DNA of 64,000 nucleotides from Paenibacillus selenitireducens (GCF_002021565.1 NZ_MSZX01000013.1:27-64026), one strand, 5' to 3'; positions 54,296-63,723 are shown, counted from the first letter of the stretch. The notes: generated by a model not told the origin, from the sequence alone. Translations and numbers: made by a program.

Positions 54296-55267
54296 CTACA
54301 CCAAATGGCAAGCTACATAATGCTCATGCCCGACATGGCGGAATTCAGGAACTTGTTCTTTGCACATTGCCGTAGCAAACGGGCACCGCGTATGGAACTT
54401 GCAGCCTGTCGGCGGATTCGCCGGGCTCGGTATATCTCCCTTCAGCACGATACGATCGCGTTTCAGCTTCGGAATCGGGATTGGGACCGCTGACAATAAG
54501 GCTTTGGTATACGGATGGAGCGGATTACGGAACAATTCATCCCGCGATGCCGTCTCCATCATCGAGCCGAGATACATCACGCCGATCCGGGAACATAAAT
54601 GCTCCACGACGCTCAAATCATGCGAAATGAACAAGTACGTCAAACCGCGTGTCTCCTGCTGATGCCGAAAGAGGTTAATAATTTGTGCTTGAATAGACAC
54701 GTCGAGTGCCGAGACGGGTTCATCCGCAATAATCAAATCCGGGTTCAGGACCAACGCGCGCGCAATTCCGATCCGCTGCCGCTGTCCCCCCGAGAATTCA
54801 TGCGGGAACCTGTCATAGTGATATGACGACAAACCGCAGGACGCCAGCACTTCTTCTACGCGATCGCGAATCTCGCCTTTCTGCAGCATCCCATGATCCA
54901 AGAGCGCCTCGCCAATTGCATCTCCTACACGAACGCGAGGATTCAATGAGCTATATGGATCTTGGAAAATCAGCTGCATTTGCGGGCGAATCTGGCGTAA
55001 CTCTTTACCTGATAATTCATGAACGTCTATACCTTTAAACTTGACTTCACCCGCTGTCTTATCATGCAGACGAAGGATCGTACGCCCCACCGTACTCTTC
55101 CCGCTCCCTGACTCGCCGACGAGCCCGAACGTTTCCCCCGGTTGTATGGAAAAGCTGATATCATCGACCGCCTTCACATGACCTACCGTACGATTCAATA
55201 AGCCGGAGTTGATCGGAAAATACTTCTTCAGATGATTCACTTCAACTAATGGCTCAGACATCAGCAA
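54296..55267 (-). CDS. Oligopeptide/dipeptide ABC transporter ATPase (OppF-like)
   Basis: A 323-residue ATPase that drives peptide import. Walker A GESGSGKST, signature FSGGQRQR, Walker B PDLIIADEPVSALD and the switch His in LFISHDL are present; the C-terminal oligopeptide/dipeptide transporter extension includes the Cys-rich GCKFHTRCPFATAMC segment seen in this family (iron-sulfur binding in some members). Its start overlaps the OppD-like gene by 14 bases, so they are translationally coupled. Last gene of the operon. Confidence 0.93.
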   Translation of the reverse strand: MLMSEPLVEVNHLKKYFPINSGLLNRTVGHVKAVDDISFSIQPGETFGLVGESGSGKSTVGRTILRLHDKTAGEVKFKGIDVHELSGKELRQIRPQMQLIFQDPYSSLNPRVRVGDAIGEALLDHGMLQKGEIRDRVEEVLASCGLSSYHYDRFPHEFSGGQRQRIGIARALVLNPDLIIADEPVSALDVSIQAQIINLFRHQQETRGLTYLFISHDLSVVEHLCSRIGVMYLGSMMETASRDELFRNPLHPYTKALLSAVPIPIPKLKRDRIVLKGDIPSPANPPTGCKFHTRCPFATAMCKEQVPEFRHVGHEHYVACHLV

Positions 55268-56249
55268 TTCCCTCCTCGTACAACCAGCATGCCACTTTTT
55301 GCGTGCTGCCTCCGACTTCTTTCAACTTAGGCTGCTGCGTCTCACAGATCGACATGCACTGTGCGCAGCGTTCGTGGAAATAACAGGACTCCTTCAGCGA
55401 CAGGGGATTCGGGACTTGGCCCGGAATCGAGTACAGCTGCTCTTGACGCTGATTAATGATCGGCTTGGATTTCAATAATCCCTTCGTATAGGGATGCTTC
55501 GGATTGTTGAAGAGTTCAACAACCTCACCCTCTTCCACTACTTTGCCGGAATACATCACCACCACATAATCCGCCATTTCGGCGACGACACCTAAATCAT
55601 GCGTAATGAGAAGAATCGACATGTTTGATTTCTCTTTAATCTCGCGAAGCATGTCCAGAATCTGTGCTTGTATCGTAACGTCCAAGGCGGTCGTCGGCTC
55701 ATCTGCGATCAACAACTTTGGATGACACGAGATCGCAATCGCGATCATAATCCGCTGCAGCATGCCGCCGCTCAACTCATGCGGATACGAATCGAAAATC
55801 TGCTCCGCACGCGAGATCCCCACTTGCTTGATCAATTCAATGGCACGCAGACGCGCTTCTTTCTTCGAAAGCTTCTGATGCTGCATTAATGGCTCCGTGA
55901 TCTGTTGTCCAATCGGTAAGACCGGATTCAAGGAAGACATCGGTTCCTGGAAGATCATCGCGATCTCATTGCCCCGTATGGTGCGCAATTCATTCTTGCT
56001 GAGATCGAGCAAGTTCTCGCCGTCAAATCCGATCTTGCCGTTCACGACCTTCCCCGTCGTTCCTTCGATCAGTCCCATAACGGACATCGCTGTAATACTT
56101 TTACCGCAGCCGGACTCCCCGACAATACATACCGTCTCGCCTTCGCGAACACGGATGCTGACATCATCGACCGCCTTCACCGTGCCCTCTTCCGTGTAAA
56201 AATAGGTACTTAAACGATCGATTTCAAGTGTATTTTTCATTGTAGCCAC
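55254..56249 (-). CDS. Oligopeptide/dipeptide ABC transporter ATPase (OppD-like)
   Basis: A 331-residue ATPase partner of the OppF-like protein: Walker A GESGCGKSI (Ser-Ile instead of Ser-Thr), signature LSGGMLQR, Walker B LLIADEPTTALD and ITHDLGVV. The end has SCYFHERCAQCMSIC, the cysteine cluster typical of the family. It starts one base after the permease stop and overlaps the next gene, as part of a tight operon. Confidence 0.93.
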   Translation of the reverse strand: MATMKNTLEIDRLSTYFYTEEGTVKAVDDVSIRVREGETVCIVGESGCGKSITAMSVMGLIEGTTGKVVNGKIGFDGENLLDLSKNELRTIRGNEIAMIFQEPMSSLNPVLPIGQQITEPLMQHQKLSKKEARLRAIELIKQVGISRAEQIFDSYPHELSGGMLQRIMIAIAISCHPKLLIADEPTTALDVTIQAQILDMLREIKEKSNMSILLITHDLGVVAEMADYVVVMYSGKVVEEGEVVELFNNPKHPYTKGLLKSKPIINQRQEQLYSIPGQVPNPLSLKESCYFHERCAQCMSICETQQPKLKEVGGSTQKVACWLYEEGIADV

Positions 56250-57176
56250 CTACTTCTTGTGTTTAGGATCCAGAACGTCCCGAAGCCCGTCACCGAAAAT
56301 ATTAATCGCAATGACCGTGGAGAATATCGCAAATCCCGGCGGAATCCAGAGCCAAGGATGCTTCTCGAAGTCAATCACGTTATTGGCCGAATCTATCATG
56401 TTCCCCCATGTCGCTGTAGGCGGTGTCACACCCAGTCCGAAATAACTAAGTACAGACTCTGAGAGAATCGCCCCCCCGATACTTAAGGTGGCAACGACAA
56501 TTAATAGAGGGAACAGGTTCGGCAATAAATGATTAAAAAGCTTCCGACGGTCGCGTAAACCAAGCACAACGGCTGCCTGCATGAATTCACGTTCCCGCAA
56601 ACTCAGCATCTGTCCGCGAACAAGCCGCGCAAGACCAGGCCAACCTACAAAACTTAACATCAACATAACAATGTACATCCGTGAATCAACGGGTACTTTC
56701 CATTCGGATAGCAGCGCACCTAAAATGAATAGAATCGGCAGCCCCGGAATGGTCAGCAGCAAATCTGCGATACGCATAATTACTTGATCGACGATACCGC
56801 GATAGTAACCTGCAATTGCACCAAGAATGGAGCCAATAAAGACAGACAGCAGCATGGATGCCAATCCGACGGTCAACGAAATCCGTCCTGCTTGCAGCAG
56901 CCGAGTCATCACGTCACGGCCTAGCATATCCGTACCCAGCCAATGTTTCAGGCTTGGTGCCTTGTTCATCGCGGTTACATTAATTTTCCCATCGGTATAA
57001 GGCGAGAATAAAGGACCCACAAAACAAGCCAGGAACATCAAGATCACAAAAATAAGGCCTGACATGGCTAACTTATTCTTACGAAGTTTACGCATCGATT
57101 GCGTCCATAAGGAGGATTTCACGGCTGTATGGTCCTGCCGACTTGATTTAACGACTTCACTGCTCATCGTAGACAT
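56250..57176 (-). CDS. Peptide ABC transporter permease (OppC/DppC-like)
   Basis: A 308-residue membrane protein with about six helices: an N-terminal OppC_N helix (LAMSGLIFVILMFLACFVG) and a permease core with HWLGTDMLGRDVMTRLL. The cytoplasmic EAA-type loop is around EFMQAAVVLGLRDRRKLF. It pairs with the upstream DppB-like protein to form the channel. The gap to the OppB-like gene is 13 bases. Confidence 0.92.
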   Translation of the reverse strand: MSTMSSEVVKSSRQDHTAVKSSLWTQSMRKLRKNKLAMSGLIFVILMFLACFVGPLFSPYTDGKINVTAMNKAPSLKHWLGTDMLGRDVMTRLLQAGRISLTVGLASMLLSVFIGSILGAIAGYYRGIVDQVIMRIADLLLTIPGLPILFILGALLSEWKVPVDSRMYIVMLMLSFVGWPGLARLVRGQMLSLREREFMQAAVVLGLRDRRKLFNHLLPNLFPLLIVVATLSIGGAILSESVLSYFGLGVTPPTATWGNMIDSANNVIDFEKHPWLWIPPGFAIFSTVIAINIFGDGLRDVLDPKHKK

Positions 57177-57189
57177 GATGTTTCCCCCC

Positions 57190-58143
57190 TTACAATTTCA
57201 CGCGCGGATCGGCGAGATGATATAAGATATCTGAGATTAACGTTCCGATAACCGTCAACACGGCAATGAACATGGTAAAGCCCATCAACAGCGGATAATC
57301 CCGTGACCCGAACGACTGCATATACAATTGGCCGATTCCAGGCCAGTTAAAGATCTTCTCAATAATGATGGATCCACCGAACAAGCCTGGGAGTTCAAAC
57401 CCCACCAGCGTAATCGCTGGAAGCAGTGCATTGCGAAGCGCATGGCGGAAGAGCACCGTTCTTTCGGTTAACCCCTTGGCACGCGCCGTCCGAATGTAAT
57501 CTTGTTGAATGACATCAATCATGTTACTACGGAAATAACGTGTCAGTGAGCCCACTCCAAGCAAGGTCATGACCACGACAGGCAGCGTCATATGGTGAAT
57601 AACTTCCTTCACGTAGGCCCACCCCGTCGCATTGCTTCCTGTCGTCATCATCCCACCCGGCGGCAGCCACTTCAGATCGACAGCCAAGGTCTTGATGAGA
57701 AACAGACCAATGAAGAAGGACGGGATCGACATCGCTGCGAAAATAAAAATCATGACAATGGTATCGAACCAAGAATATTGTTTATACGCGGAAATAACCC
57801 CAATAACCACAGCAATCACCCAAGTGAGAAAAGTCGATACGATCGCAAGCAGGAACGAATTCCAAATGTATTCATTAAATAAGGTTAATACGGGCTTCTG
57901 CTGCGCGAGTGAATAACCGAAATCCCCATGCAGCGCATTTTTCATCCAAATGAGATACCGCTCAAATACCGGCTTATTCAACCCATACAAATCGCGCAAT
58001 TCTGCCTTACGTTCGGCAGACATCTTCAAGTTGCCCGAGACGAAGTCCCCAGGCGTTAAAGCATAGAGGAAAAAAATCAACATGGATGCACCAATCAAAA
58101 TTAATACCATGTAGATCAGTCGTTTGGTTAGATATGTGCTCAT
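57190..58143 (-). CDS. Peptide ABC transporter permease (OppB/DppB-like)
   Basis: A 317-residue permease with about six helices, beginning YLTKRLIYMVLILIGASML and with the EAA-type loop around DYIRTARAKGLTERTVLFRH. AAGGAG lies six bases before ATG 58143, so a longer in-frame start is rejected. It follows the solute-binding protein gene by 84 bases within the operon. Confidence 0.92.
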   Translation of the reverse strand: MSTYLTKRLIYMVLILIGASMLIFFLYALTPGDFVSGNLKMSAERKAELRDLYGLNKPVFERYLIWMKNALHGDFGYSLAQQKPVLTLFNEYIWNSFLLAIVSTFLTWVIAVVIGVISAYKQYSWFDTIVMIFIFAAMSIPSFFIGLFLIKTLAVDLKWLPPGGMMTTGSNATGWAYVKEVIHHMTLPVVVMTLLGVGSLTRYFRSNMIDVIQQDYIRTARAKGLTERTVLFRHALRNALLPAITLVGFELPGLFGGSIIIEKIFNWPGIGQLYMQSFGSRDYPLLMGFTMFIAVLTVIGTLISDILYHLADPRVKL

Positions 58144-58227
58144 GACGGGCTCCTTCGTAAATGTGATGTGTCCCCTATCTACGAACAAGACAGGGGACAT
58201 CATCAGATTTTAAAGTTCTAATAACAA

Positions 58228-59961
58228 TTATTTCAACGTCCATTCTGGAATGCTTGTAGAGAGACCACGGAACGGATTTAAGTTGAATCCTTCAATACGT
58301 CCGTTGTAAGCATAGACTGATTTACCATAGCTTGTGAAAATATAAGGTGCATCTTCATTGATCACTTGATAGAGCTCTTTATAAACCGCTTTACGCGCTT
58401 CGATATCGTTCGTTGCAAGGCCTTTGTCGTACAATTCTTTGATTTTTGGATTGTTGTATCCTTTGACTTCTCCGTTCACAAAGGAAATCACGCCATCGGA
58501 CGGATCCGTAAGAATAGGGGTAGAGAAAGATACCAAGTCAAAGTCCCCGCTCTCGAATTTCGCAATTTGGGAGTTGAAGTCTGCGAATTGCTCCGCTTCC
58601 AACTGCACACCGATCGCCGCATAGTTTTCTTTAGCTACCGCAATGAAAACATCTGTTCCTTTTTTCTTCGAGCCGATAAAGTGAATTTTCAGCTTCTTGC
58701 CGTCTTTTTCACGAATACCGTCAGATCCTTCTTTCCAGCCTGCTTCATCCAGCAATTGCTTAGCTTTCTCTGGATCATAGTTGTATGGATTAATGCCATC
58801 TTCTGTATAGGACCATGAGCTCTGCGGTGTTGGGATATTCGCAATGGCTGCAGCACCTTGGTTCGAATCCACGTAAATCGTTTTGCGATCCAATCCGTAG
58901 GTCAACGCTTGTCTTACTGCTTTATCTTTGAGCGTCTCGTGCTCCATGTTGAATTGCAAATAGCCGTAGTTGCTTGCCGTATAAGGCTGCAAGTTCAAAA
59001 AGCCTATTTTTTTCAGACGATCGATGTTGTCCGTTGTGGCTTGGAAGCCTCCGAAATCTTGCTCTCCCGTTTCAACGAATTGGAATGTGTCGCCCTCTGT
59101 TGTTTTATAAATGAAATGTTCGATTTTCACTTTGCCCTTGTAGTAATTCTCGTTCGCCACGAAACGAACTTCTTGCCCTGGAATGAATTTCTCCAATTTA
59201 TAAGGACCATTACCTACAGGTGTTGCATGTAAATTCTTGATGTAATCCAATTGACCGAATTTATAATCCTTGCCGTAGTAAGCTTTGGACAATACTTCCG
59301 ATCCAAGCGTCAGCAATGCTGTCGCATTAACTTTATCTAAAGTTACCGAAATGGTTTGCGGATCAATTACTTTAATGCCTTCAATCGTTTTGGCTTTGCC
59401 TTCTTTGTAAGCTTCTCCGCCTTTGATATGTGCAGACAGGAGATCATACCCGCCGTCATAAGCTTTATCATGCAAGATCGTCCATGTGAATGCGACGTCA
59501 TCAGCCGTCAATGGCGAGCCATCGCTGAACTTCGAATCTTTACGAAGATGGAATGTATACGTCAATTGATCATCCGAGATATCAAAGCTCTCAGCCAAAT
59601 CAGGAATCGGTACGCCGCTGTTATCTACGGTTACAAGTGAAGAATACAAGAGTGAAGATACGTTACCGTCATAACCGCTTTGTTGAAAATAAGGTGTGAA
59701 CGCGCCACTCGGATCTGTCAGCCCAACGATAACGGTATCCGTACGCTTCTGAGCCAGCTCAGGAAGCTTCGATATATCCGTTGCTTTCAATAATTCGGTT
59801 AAACCCGAAGAAGTCTCCGTTGTTGCTTGATCTGTCGTTGTCGTTGTTGTGGATGCAGCGTTTCCTTCTGCAGCAGGCGTGGATGATTGTTGCGAGCAAG
59901 CCGATAGGAGCAACGCGCCGCTAATAATAACTGTCAGTAAGGAGAATAACCCTTTTTTCAT
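58228..59961 (-). CDS. Peptide-binding lipoprotein of the ABC transporter (OppA/DppA-like)
   Basis: A 577-residue extracellular solute-binding protein of family 5. The signal ends in a lipobox LLLSAC, so it is anchored by a lipid at Cys; a Thr-rich linker (STTTTTTDQATTE) follows, then the SBP core with LAESFDISDDQLTYTFHLRK, KFSDGSPLTADDVAFTW and AVRQALTYGLDRKTI. It captures oligopeptides or dipeptides outside the cell. GGAG lies eight bases before ATG 59961. First gene of the operon, downstream of a strong promoter. Confidence 0.94.
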   Translation of the reverse strand: MKKGLFSLLTVIISGALLLSACSQQSSTPAAEGNAASTTTTTTDQATTETSSGLTELLKATDISKLPELAQKRTDTVIVGLTDPSGAFTPYFQQSGYDGNVSSLLYSSLVTVDNSGVPIPDLAESFDISDDQLTYTFHLRKDSKFSDGSPLTADDVAFTWTILHDKAYDGGYDLLSAHIKGGEAYKEGKAKTIEGIKVIDPQTISVTLDKVNATALLTLGSEVLSKAYYGKDYKFGQLDYIKNLHATPVGNGPYKLEKFIPGQEVRFVANENYYKGKVKIEHFIYKTTEGDTFQFVETGEQDFGGFQATTDNIDRLKKIGFLNLQPYTASNYGYLQFNMEHETLKDKAVRQALTYGLDRKTIYVDSNQGAAAIANIPTPQSSWSYTEDGINPYNYDPEKAKQLLDEAGWKEGSDGIREKDGKKLKIHFIGSKKKGTDVFIAVAKENYAAIGVQLEAEQFADFNSQIAKFESGDFDLVSFSTPILTDPSDGVISFVNGEVKGYNNPKIKELYDKGLATNDIEARKAVYKELYQVINEDAPYIFTSYGKSVYAYNGRIEGFNLNPFRGLSTSIPEWTLK

Positions 59962-60045
59962 AAACCTCTCTCCGATCATTTTCTAATATTTTCTTTTCCA
60001 TATACAATTCCGACCTGTTAAGTATGAATTGTTTTTGTTAGGTTT

Positions 60046-60074
60046 ATTATAGGAGCACGAAGCGGTTCTGTAAA
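60046..60074 (-). promoter_or_regulatory. Sigma-A promoter of the peptide ABC operon
   Basis: TTTACA (60069-60074) and a perfect TATAAT (60046-60051), 17 bases apart on the minus strand. The leader to the first start codon is about 77 bases; I see no T-box or other riboswitch in it. Confidence 0.75.
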
Positions 60075-60127
60075 GAGAGAACTAGAAATTTTTTCTGCGA
60101 ATACAGAAAATTTTAACACTTTAACGT

Positions 60128-60178
60128 AAAAAAGAAGCCTCCAAAACCGTGTAACCACAGGGTTTTAGAAGCTTCTTT
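60128..60178 (-). terminator. Rho-independent terminator
   Basis: AAAGAAGCTTCTAAAACC (minus strand, 60161-60178) pairs well with GGTTTTGGAGGCTTCTTT (60131-60148) and is followed by further T residues; it lies just after the winged-helix regulator. Confidence 0.85.
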
Positions 60179-60193
60179 ATGTTTCAAAAAATA

Positions 60194-61114
60194 TTATCGT
60201 CCTTCAACATAACGGAATAAAATGTCATTCATTTCATGTAATGCCTTCGGTCGAAGACTGTATTCGGTGAGAACCTCACCTTCAAAGTGCGCATGAATGA
60301 AACCCGCACTCCGCAATTTGAAGAGATGATCATGCGTAATTCCTTTGGACAACTTCAAGTGACGCACGATTTCGATAAACGAATGGGGACCTTGGTGTAA
60401 GAAGCGTAAGATTTTCAATCGGCTCATCTCGCCAAGAGAGCGGATCATGCGATAATGATGCGGTGAAAATTCATCGGTTTCATTCGGATATTGACGCGAT
60501 GCATAATGACACATGGTTACCTTCTTAAAATGCCAAATCACATTCAACGGTTGGAAGTGATATTGCGGCACCAGTATGATCTCCTCTAAGCCATTGATCG
60601 GCTTGAACATCAAGCCATTCGTCGTATCGTCGATGAATTCAGCAGGTGTCATGGTCGGCAGGGCAGTTTGTCTGCGGCCGGCCTCTAATCGAAGCGCATT
60701 CAAGATTTCCGGATCCACGTATTGAAAATATTCCTCGTTCCATGCGGTAAACAACCGTAAGGCGTGAGACCGGAAAGCGTCCATATCCTCAGGAAATTGG
60801 TTACCATACCCGGCTAACAGCTCATACAAATCGCCAACCGAATGTCCCTCAATCCATTGAATCGCATCTTCAGGACATTCTGCGCCTCCTGGGCATATCA
60901 TCGCAAGCAAATACATGTGACGCCAGTCGCCATTCACTTCCGTTAGTTCAAGAAGCCGTGTCAACTCAGGGGATAGCCGACGCTCAGTATCCTTGACCCA
61001 GGTGAACGCTAGATCAATCTTCTTATACGATTTGCTGCAAATATACGTATGCAGACTACTGATGAACTCATGCAGGGGCGTAAAATTGACGCTCAAGCGG
61101 TAATCCAATTTCAC
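60194..61114 (-). CDS. Winged-helix (ArsR-like) regulator with a large N-terminal domain
   Basis: A 306-residue regulator. Residues about 1-200 are a conserved N-terminal part (DUF5937-like) of unknown function; residues about 215-300 form an ArsR-type winged helix (LGEMSRLKILRFLHQG, then IVRHLKLSKGITHDHLFKL). In this family these proteins act as metal-independent repressors or sensors. The GTG start lies 3-8 bases from GGAGAGGAG; a TTG two codons later is the alternative. Next to the peptide transporter operon but transcribed separately. Confidence 0.8.
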   Translation of the reverse strand: MKLDYRLSVNFTPLHEFISSLHTYICSKSYKKIDLAFTWVKDTERRLSPELTRLLELTEVNGDWRHMYLLAMICPGGAECPEDAIQWIEGHSVGDLYELLAGYGNQFPEDMDAFRSHALRLFTAWNEEYFQYVDPEILNALRLEAGRRQTALPTMTPAEFIDDTTNGLMFKPINGLEEIILVPQYHFQPLNVIWHFKKVTMCHYASRQYPNETDEFSPHHYRMIRSLGEMSRLKILRFLHQGPHSFIEIVRHLKLSKGITHDHLFKLRSAGFIHAHFEGEVLTEYSLRPKALHEMNDILFRYVEGR

Positions 61115-61181
61115 ACACTCCTCTCCAATTCCCCAAGTGCTCTGATGCTACTGGTACTAGGAAATCATGACTTATCTTTTA

Positions 61182-61211
61182 AATGTATTAAATTACGCGG
61201 AAAATTGTCAA
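61182..61211 (-). promoter_or_regulatory. Promoter of the winged-helix regulator
   Basis: A consensus TTGACA (61206-61211) and TACATT (61182-61187), 18 bases apart on the minus strand, about 68 bases before the GTG start. Confidence 0.6.
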
Positions 61212-61223
61212 GTCCATAACAAG

Positions 61224-61440
61224 GGGGCTGCACATACGATGCAGCCCCTCTCACTTACATGTTCTTCAATTTATAAAATTCACCTTGACTGGTCTGAGGT
61301 GATCGCACACCTCTTAGGGATTAGCCGACGCCATTGTCACCGTATGCTTCAGTCGGCAGTTCTCCATGTGGGCGGATTGTACGCCATGCGAGTTCCGCAA
61401 GAAACATAAGGATCAAATCCTTCACTTGACGCCGATGATT
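61224..61440 (-). ncRNA. Candidate structured RNA (five consecutive hairpins)
   Basis: Stems: GGGGCTGCA/TGCAGCCCC (61224-61232, 61240-61248), GAGGTG/CACCTC (61296-61301, 61308-61313), GCCGAC/GTCGGC (61324-61329, 61352-61357), GCGGA/TCCGC with an inner CGC/GCG (61372-61398), AAGGAT/ATCCTT (61408-61413, 61417-61422). No coding frame is convincing. Minus orientation is suggested by the leftmost GC-rich stem, which could act as a terminator ahead of the regulator promoter, but the T-run is poor. It matches no RNA family I can name with confidence. Confidence 0.35.
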
Positions 61441-61452
61441 TTATCTTAGCTT

Positions 61453-62211
61453 TTATTGTTCAATCTCGATCCATTCACCGTCTTCCGGTATGAACATGCG
61501 GTTATGAATTCCTTCTTCGCTAAGATGTTGACGCAGCACATCCCGGGTTACGTAGCAGTGGTTGATCGCATCCATATGAACCGCTACGACTTGCGTATAC
61601 GGAGCATATGAATGGACTGCGGCAACATCTTCCGCGGTCATCGTAATGGGATCGCCTTCGGCAAAACGGGCGCCGCCCGCATTCACGATCGTAATCTCGG
61701 GATGATATCGATCCAAAGCTGCCGATACATCCTCACACCAGATGGTGTCTCCCGCGATATAGATGGACGGCTCTCCATCCGCTTGCAGCACGAATCCGGA
61801 AACAGGCCCCATCAAGTGACCAATTTCACCGGTACCGTGCTGGCCATTCGTACGATGAACTTGTAGACCCTGCCAAGATTGAGTCGTATCAACAGGAACG
61901 ATCGCCGTAAATCCATGCTCCGCAATCCGCTCTTCATCCCCCGCTTGGCAGAGAATCGGCGTTGACTTCGATAACGCATCCATGGCAGCCTGGTCCCAGT
62001 GATCTTGATGGAGATGTGTCAGGAGTATAACATCCGGCTGACACCACGTACTTAGGTCATCTGGCAACGAGACTAATGGATTCCGACGATCATTGGTCGT
62101 GTTCCAAATCGGCGGATTCACGCCTAATTCGCTAAACATCGGATCTACAAGAATATTTATCCCTGCATATTTCAGCCATAGACTGGCATTTCGAATAAGT
62201 TGTATGTTCAT
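61453..62211 (-). CDS. UlaG-like metallo-beta-lactamase-fold hydrolase
   Basis: A 252-residue MBL-fold hydrolase. THLHQDHWD supplies the main metal-binding His and Asp residues, followed by GQHGTGEIG, YIAGDTIWCEDV and the late VVAVHMDAINHC. The start NIQLIRNASLWLKYAGINIL is typical of UlaG-like lactonases and RNase-Z-like proteins; the natural substrate is unknown. GAGGAGG lies upstream of the ATG. It is divergent from an Lrp-type regulator that may control it. Confidence 0.88.
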   Translation of the reverse strand: MNIQLIRNASLWLKYAGINILVDPMFSELGVNPPIWNTTNDRRNPLVSLPDDLSTWCQPDVILLTHLHQDHWDQAAMDALSKSTPILCQAGDEERIAEHGFTAIVPVDTTQSWQGLQVHRTNGQHGTGEIGHLMGPVSGFVLQADGEPSIYIAGDTIWCEDVSAALDRYHPEITIVNAGGARFAEGDPITMTAEDVAAVHSYAPYTQVVAVHMDAINHCYVTRDVLRQHLSEEGIHNRMFIPEDGEWIEIEQ

Positions 62212-62327
62212 GATTTCTTCCTCCTCTTCTTCCTGTTAAAATTATAACCAAGGCTGCGATCGCGGCATATCACTTGGTGAAACCATTAAAGCTTTTTTAT
62301 TTTCACGATGAAAGGATTTGACGCTAG

Positions 62328-62756
62328 ATGCAAGATTTGTCCATTGATACAGTGGATTTAAGCATATTGCAGTATTTAATCGAGGATGGTACACGTTCCC
62401 ATAAGGACATCGGACAACTCGTCCATCTCACGGGGCAAGCCGTAGGAGCCCGGGTGCGTAAATTGCAGGATATCGGGGTCATTGAAGGATATACCGTACG
62501 GTGGAATCCGGAGAAGCTTGGATTCTCCGTGCAAGCGTTCATCACGATCTTCCTGACAAGCAACCAAGCGCACACCTCCTTCCATTCCTTTATCAAGAAC
62601 CGGGATGAAGTCGTAGAAGCCTTTCGCGTGAGTGGTGAGGGCTGTTACTGGATGCGCGTGCGTGCTGAATCCCCCTCGCAGCTCAATGATTTCTTGGAAG
62701 AGCTGTTGAAGTACGCGAATTATAAAGTTAGTCTTACCTTAGGGCAGATTAAATAA
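62328..62756 (+). CDS. Lrp/AsnC-family transcriptional regulator
   Basis: A 142-residue regulator. The N-terminal half is an AsnC-type HTH (DLSILQYLIEDGTRSHKDIG, then AVGARVRKLQDIGVIEGY); the C-terminal RAM-type ligand domain is only partly conserved (VVEAFRVSGEGCYWMRVRAE, LTLGQIK). AAAGGA lies upstream of the ATG. It is divergent from the MBL-fold gene, a layout common for Lrp-type regulators and their target. Confidence 0.9.
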   Translation: MQDLSIDTVDLSILQYLIEDGTRSHKDIGQLVHLTGQAVGARVRKLQDIGVIEGYTVRWNPEKLGFSVQAFITIFLTSNQAHTSFHSFIKNRDEVVEAFRVSGEGCYWMRVRAESPSQLNDFLEELLKYANYKVSLTLGQIK

Positions 62757-62785
62757 GAAACCGGGATATCATCTGCTCCAACACG

Positions 62786-62819
62786 AAAACAAACCTAGAG
62801 ATTCTCCTCAAGGTTTGTT
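62786..62819. terminator. Bidirectional terminator
   Basis: AACAAACCT (62788-62796) pairs with AGGTTTGTT (62811-62819), extended by GAG/CTC; on the minus strand it is followed by TTTTC. It separates the convergent Lrp-type and membrane protein genes. Confidence 0.7.
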
Positions 62820-62835
62820 GTATCAGAATTTTATC

Positions 62836-63705
62836 CTATTTCACTGTAATCGAACCGGCTTCACCCGTATCCACATGATACGAAAAGGTTCCCTCGTGCG
62901 GGTTATTGAATAGAAATACATTTTGCCCAGTTACGAGGGGCGCATTTATTCCTAATGTTTCTGAAATCAGCTGATGTCCTGCTCCCATCTCTGGTTCGAC
63001 CTCAATAATTAACTTAGCCATCGACTTTATGACAAAATCTGTATTTTTAGGAACGAAACCAATTTTTGTCAAGCGAACGGTAGCTGTCTGAAGATCGTTC
63101 TCCTCATCCATCACCGCATTTTGCGTGTTTGGCTGGCCAATTTGTCCGATCCCTATATTGTCTTTCTGTATTACCACAAAGCCCGCTAACCCAAGAGCAA
63201 TGATAGCGAAGATCATCGTAATGGCATAGGATGGCTTCTTTGCAGCACTCTTTTTCTTCGCAGTAATCTTGTTGGTCGCGGAGATATTCTTCTCCATGAA
63301 TTTCATGATCGCATAGGTTGCAACAATAAACACAATCATCGTCATGAATACAATTTTGTCTGTGGCAAAGAACTTCAAACCGAAAATAGTACCTAATATT
63401 CCACCAGTTATTCCCCCAATGATACCATGCAGTCCTGCCCGCACTCCTAAAGGTCTACCCATCCCAAAACCAGCGATGATGGCAAATGCAACAGTAGCGG
63501 ACAATGACGGCCACAACTGATAAATAAAGATTTGTGTTACAGCGATCCCGAAGGCAACGCTTGTTAATATGCTCCAGATTATGCAGATGACACTACCAGC
63601 AGTGTGATGTAATCGCCCCTTCATTCGGTAAGTATGCCATACGATATACATCGTTATTAAGATAACAAGGGTTAGACTTCCATAGTTAAGCAACATACCG
63701 CGCAT
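62836..63705 (-). CDS. Membrane protein with a cupredoxin-like C-terminal domain
   Basis: A 289-residue protein: five or six helices (to about residue 140), a Lys-rich cytoplasmic loop (ITAKKKSAAKK), another helix (ITMIFAIIALGLAGFVV) and a soluble last 85 residues whose strand pattern (IGFVPKNTDFVIKSM, HQLISETLGINAPLV, GTFSYHVDTGEAGSITV) recalls cupredoxin/EfeO-like domains, though the copper ligands are not complete. Start is ATG 63705 or ATG 63696; AAGGAGGAG precedes both. Located 18 bases from the TIGR03943-type gene, so possibly in one operon. Function unknown. Confidence 0.7.
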   Translation of the reverse strand: MRGMLLNYGSLTLVILITMYIVWHTYRMKGRLHHTAGSVICIIWSILTSVAFGIAVTQIFIYQLWPSLSATVAFAIIAGFGMGRPLGVRAGLHGIIGGITGGILGTIFGLKFFATDKIVFMTMIVFIVATYAIMKFMEKNISATNKITAKKKSAAKKPSYAITMIFAIIALGLAGFVVIQKDNIGIGQIGQPNTQNAVMDEENDLQTATVRLTKIGFVPKNTDFVIKSMAKLIIEVEPEMGAGHQLISETLGINAPLVTGQNVFLFNNPHEGTFSYHVDTGEAGSITVK

Positions 63706-63723
63706 TCTCCTCCTTCTTAGGTG

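Larger units (their letters stand above)
61115..61452. other. Intergenic region with promoter and hairpin block
   Basis: No supportable coding region. The left third holds the promoter of the winged-helix regulator; the remainder holds five successive hairpins listed separately as a candidate structured RNA. Confidence 0.6.

Noticed and set aside
59962-60045. T-box or other riboswitch in the leader of the peptide ABC operon
   Set aside because: No T-box sequence, antiterminator or terminator is present in the short leader.
61167-61409. 80-residue plus-strand reading frame
   Set aside because: Cysteine- and histidine-rich composition without a ribosome binding site, running across the hairpin block; looks non-coding.
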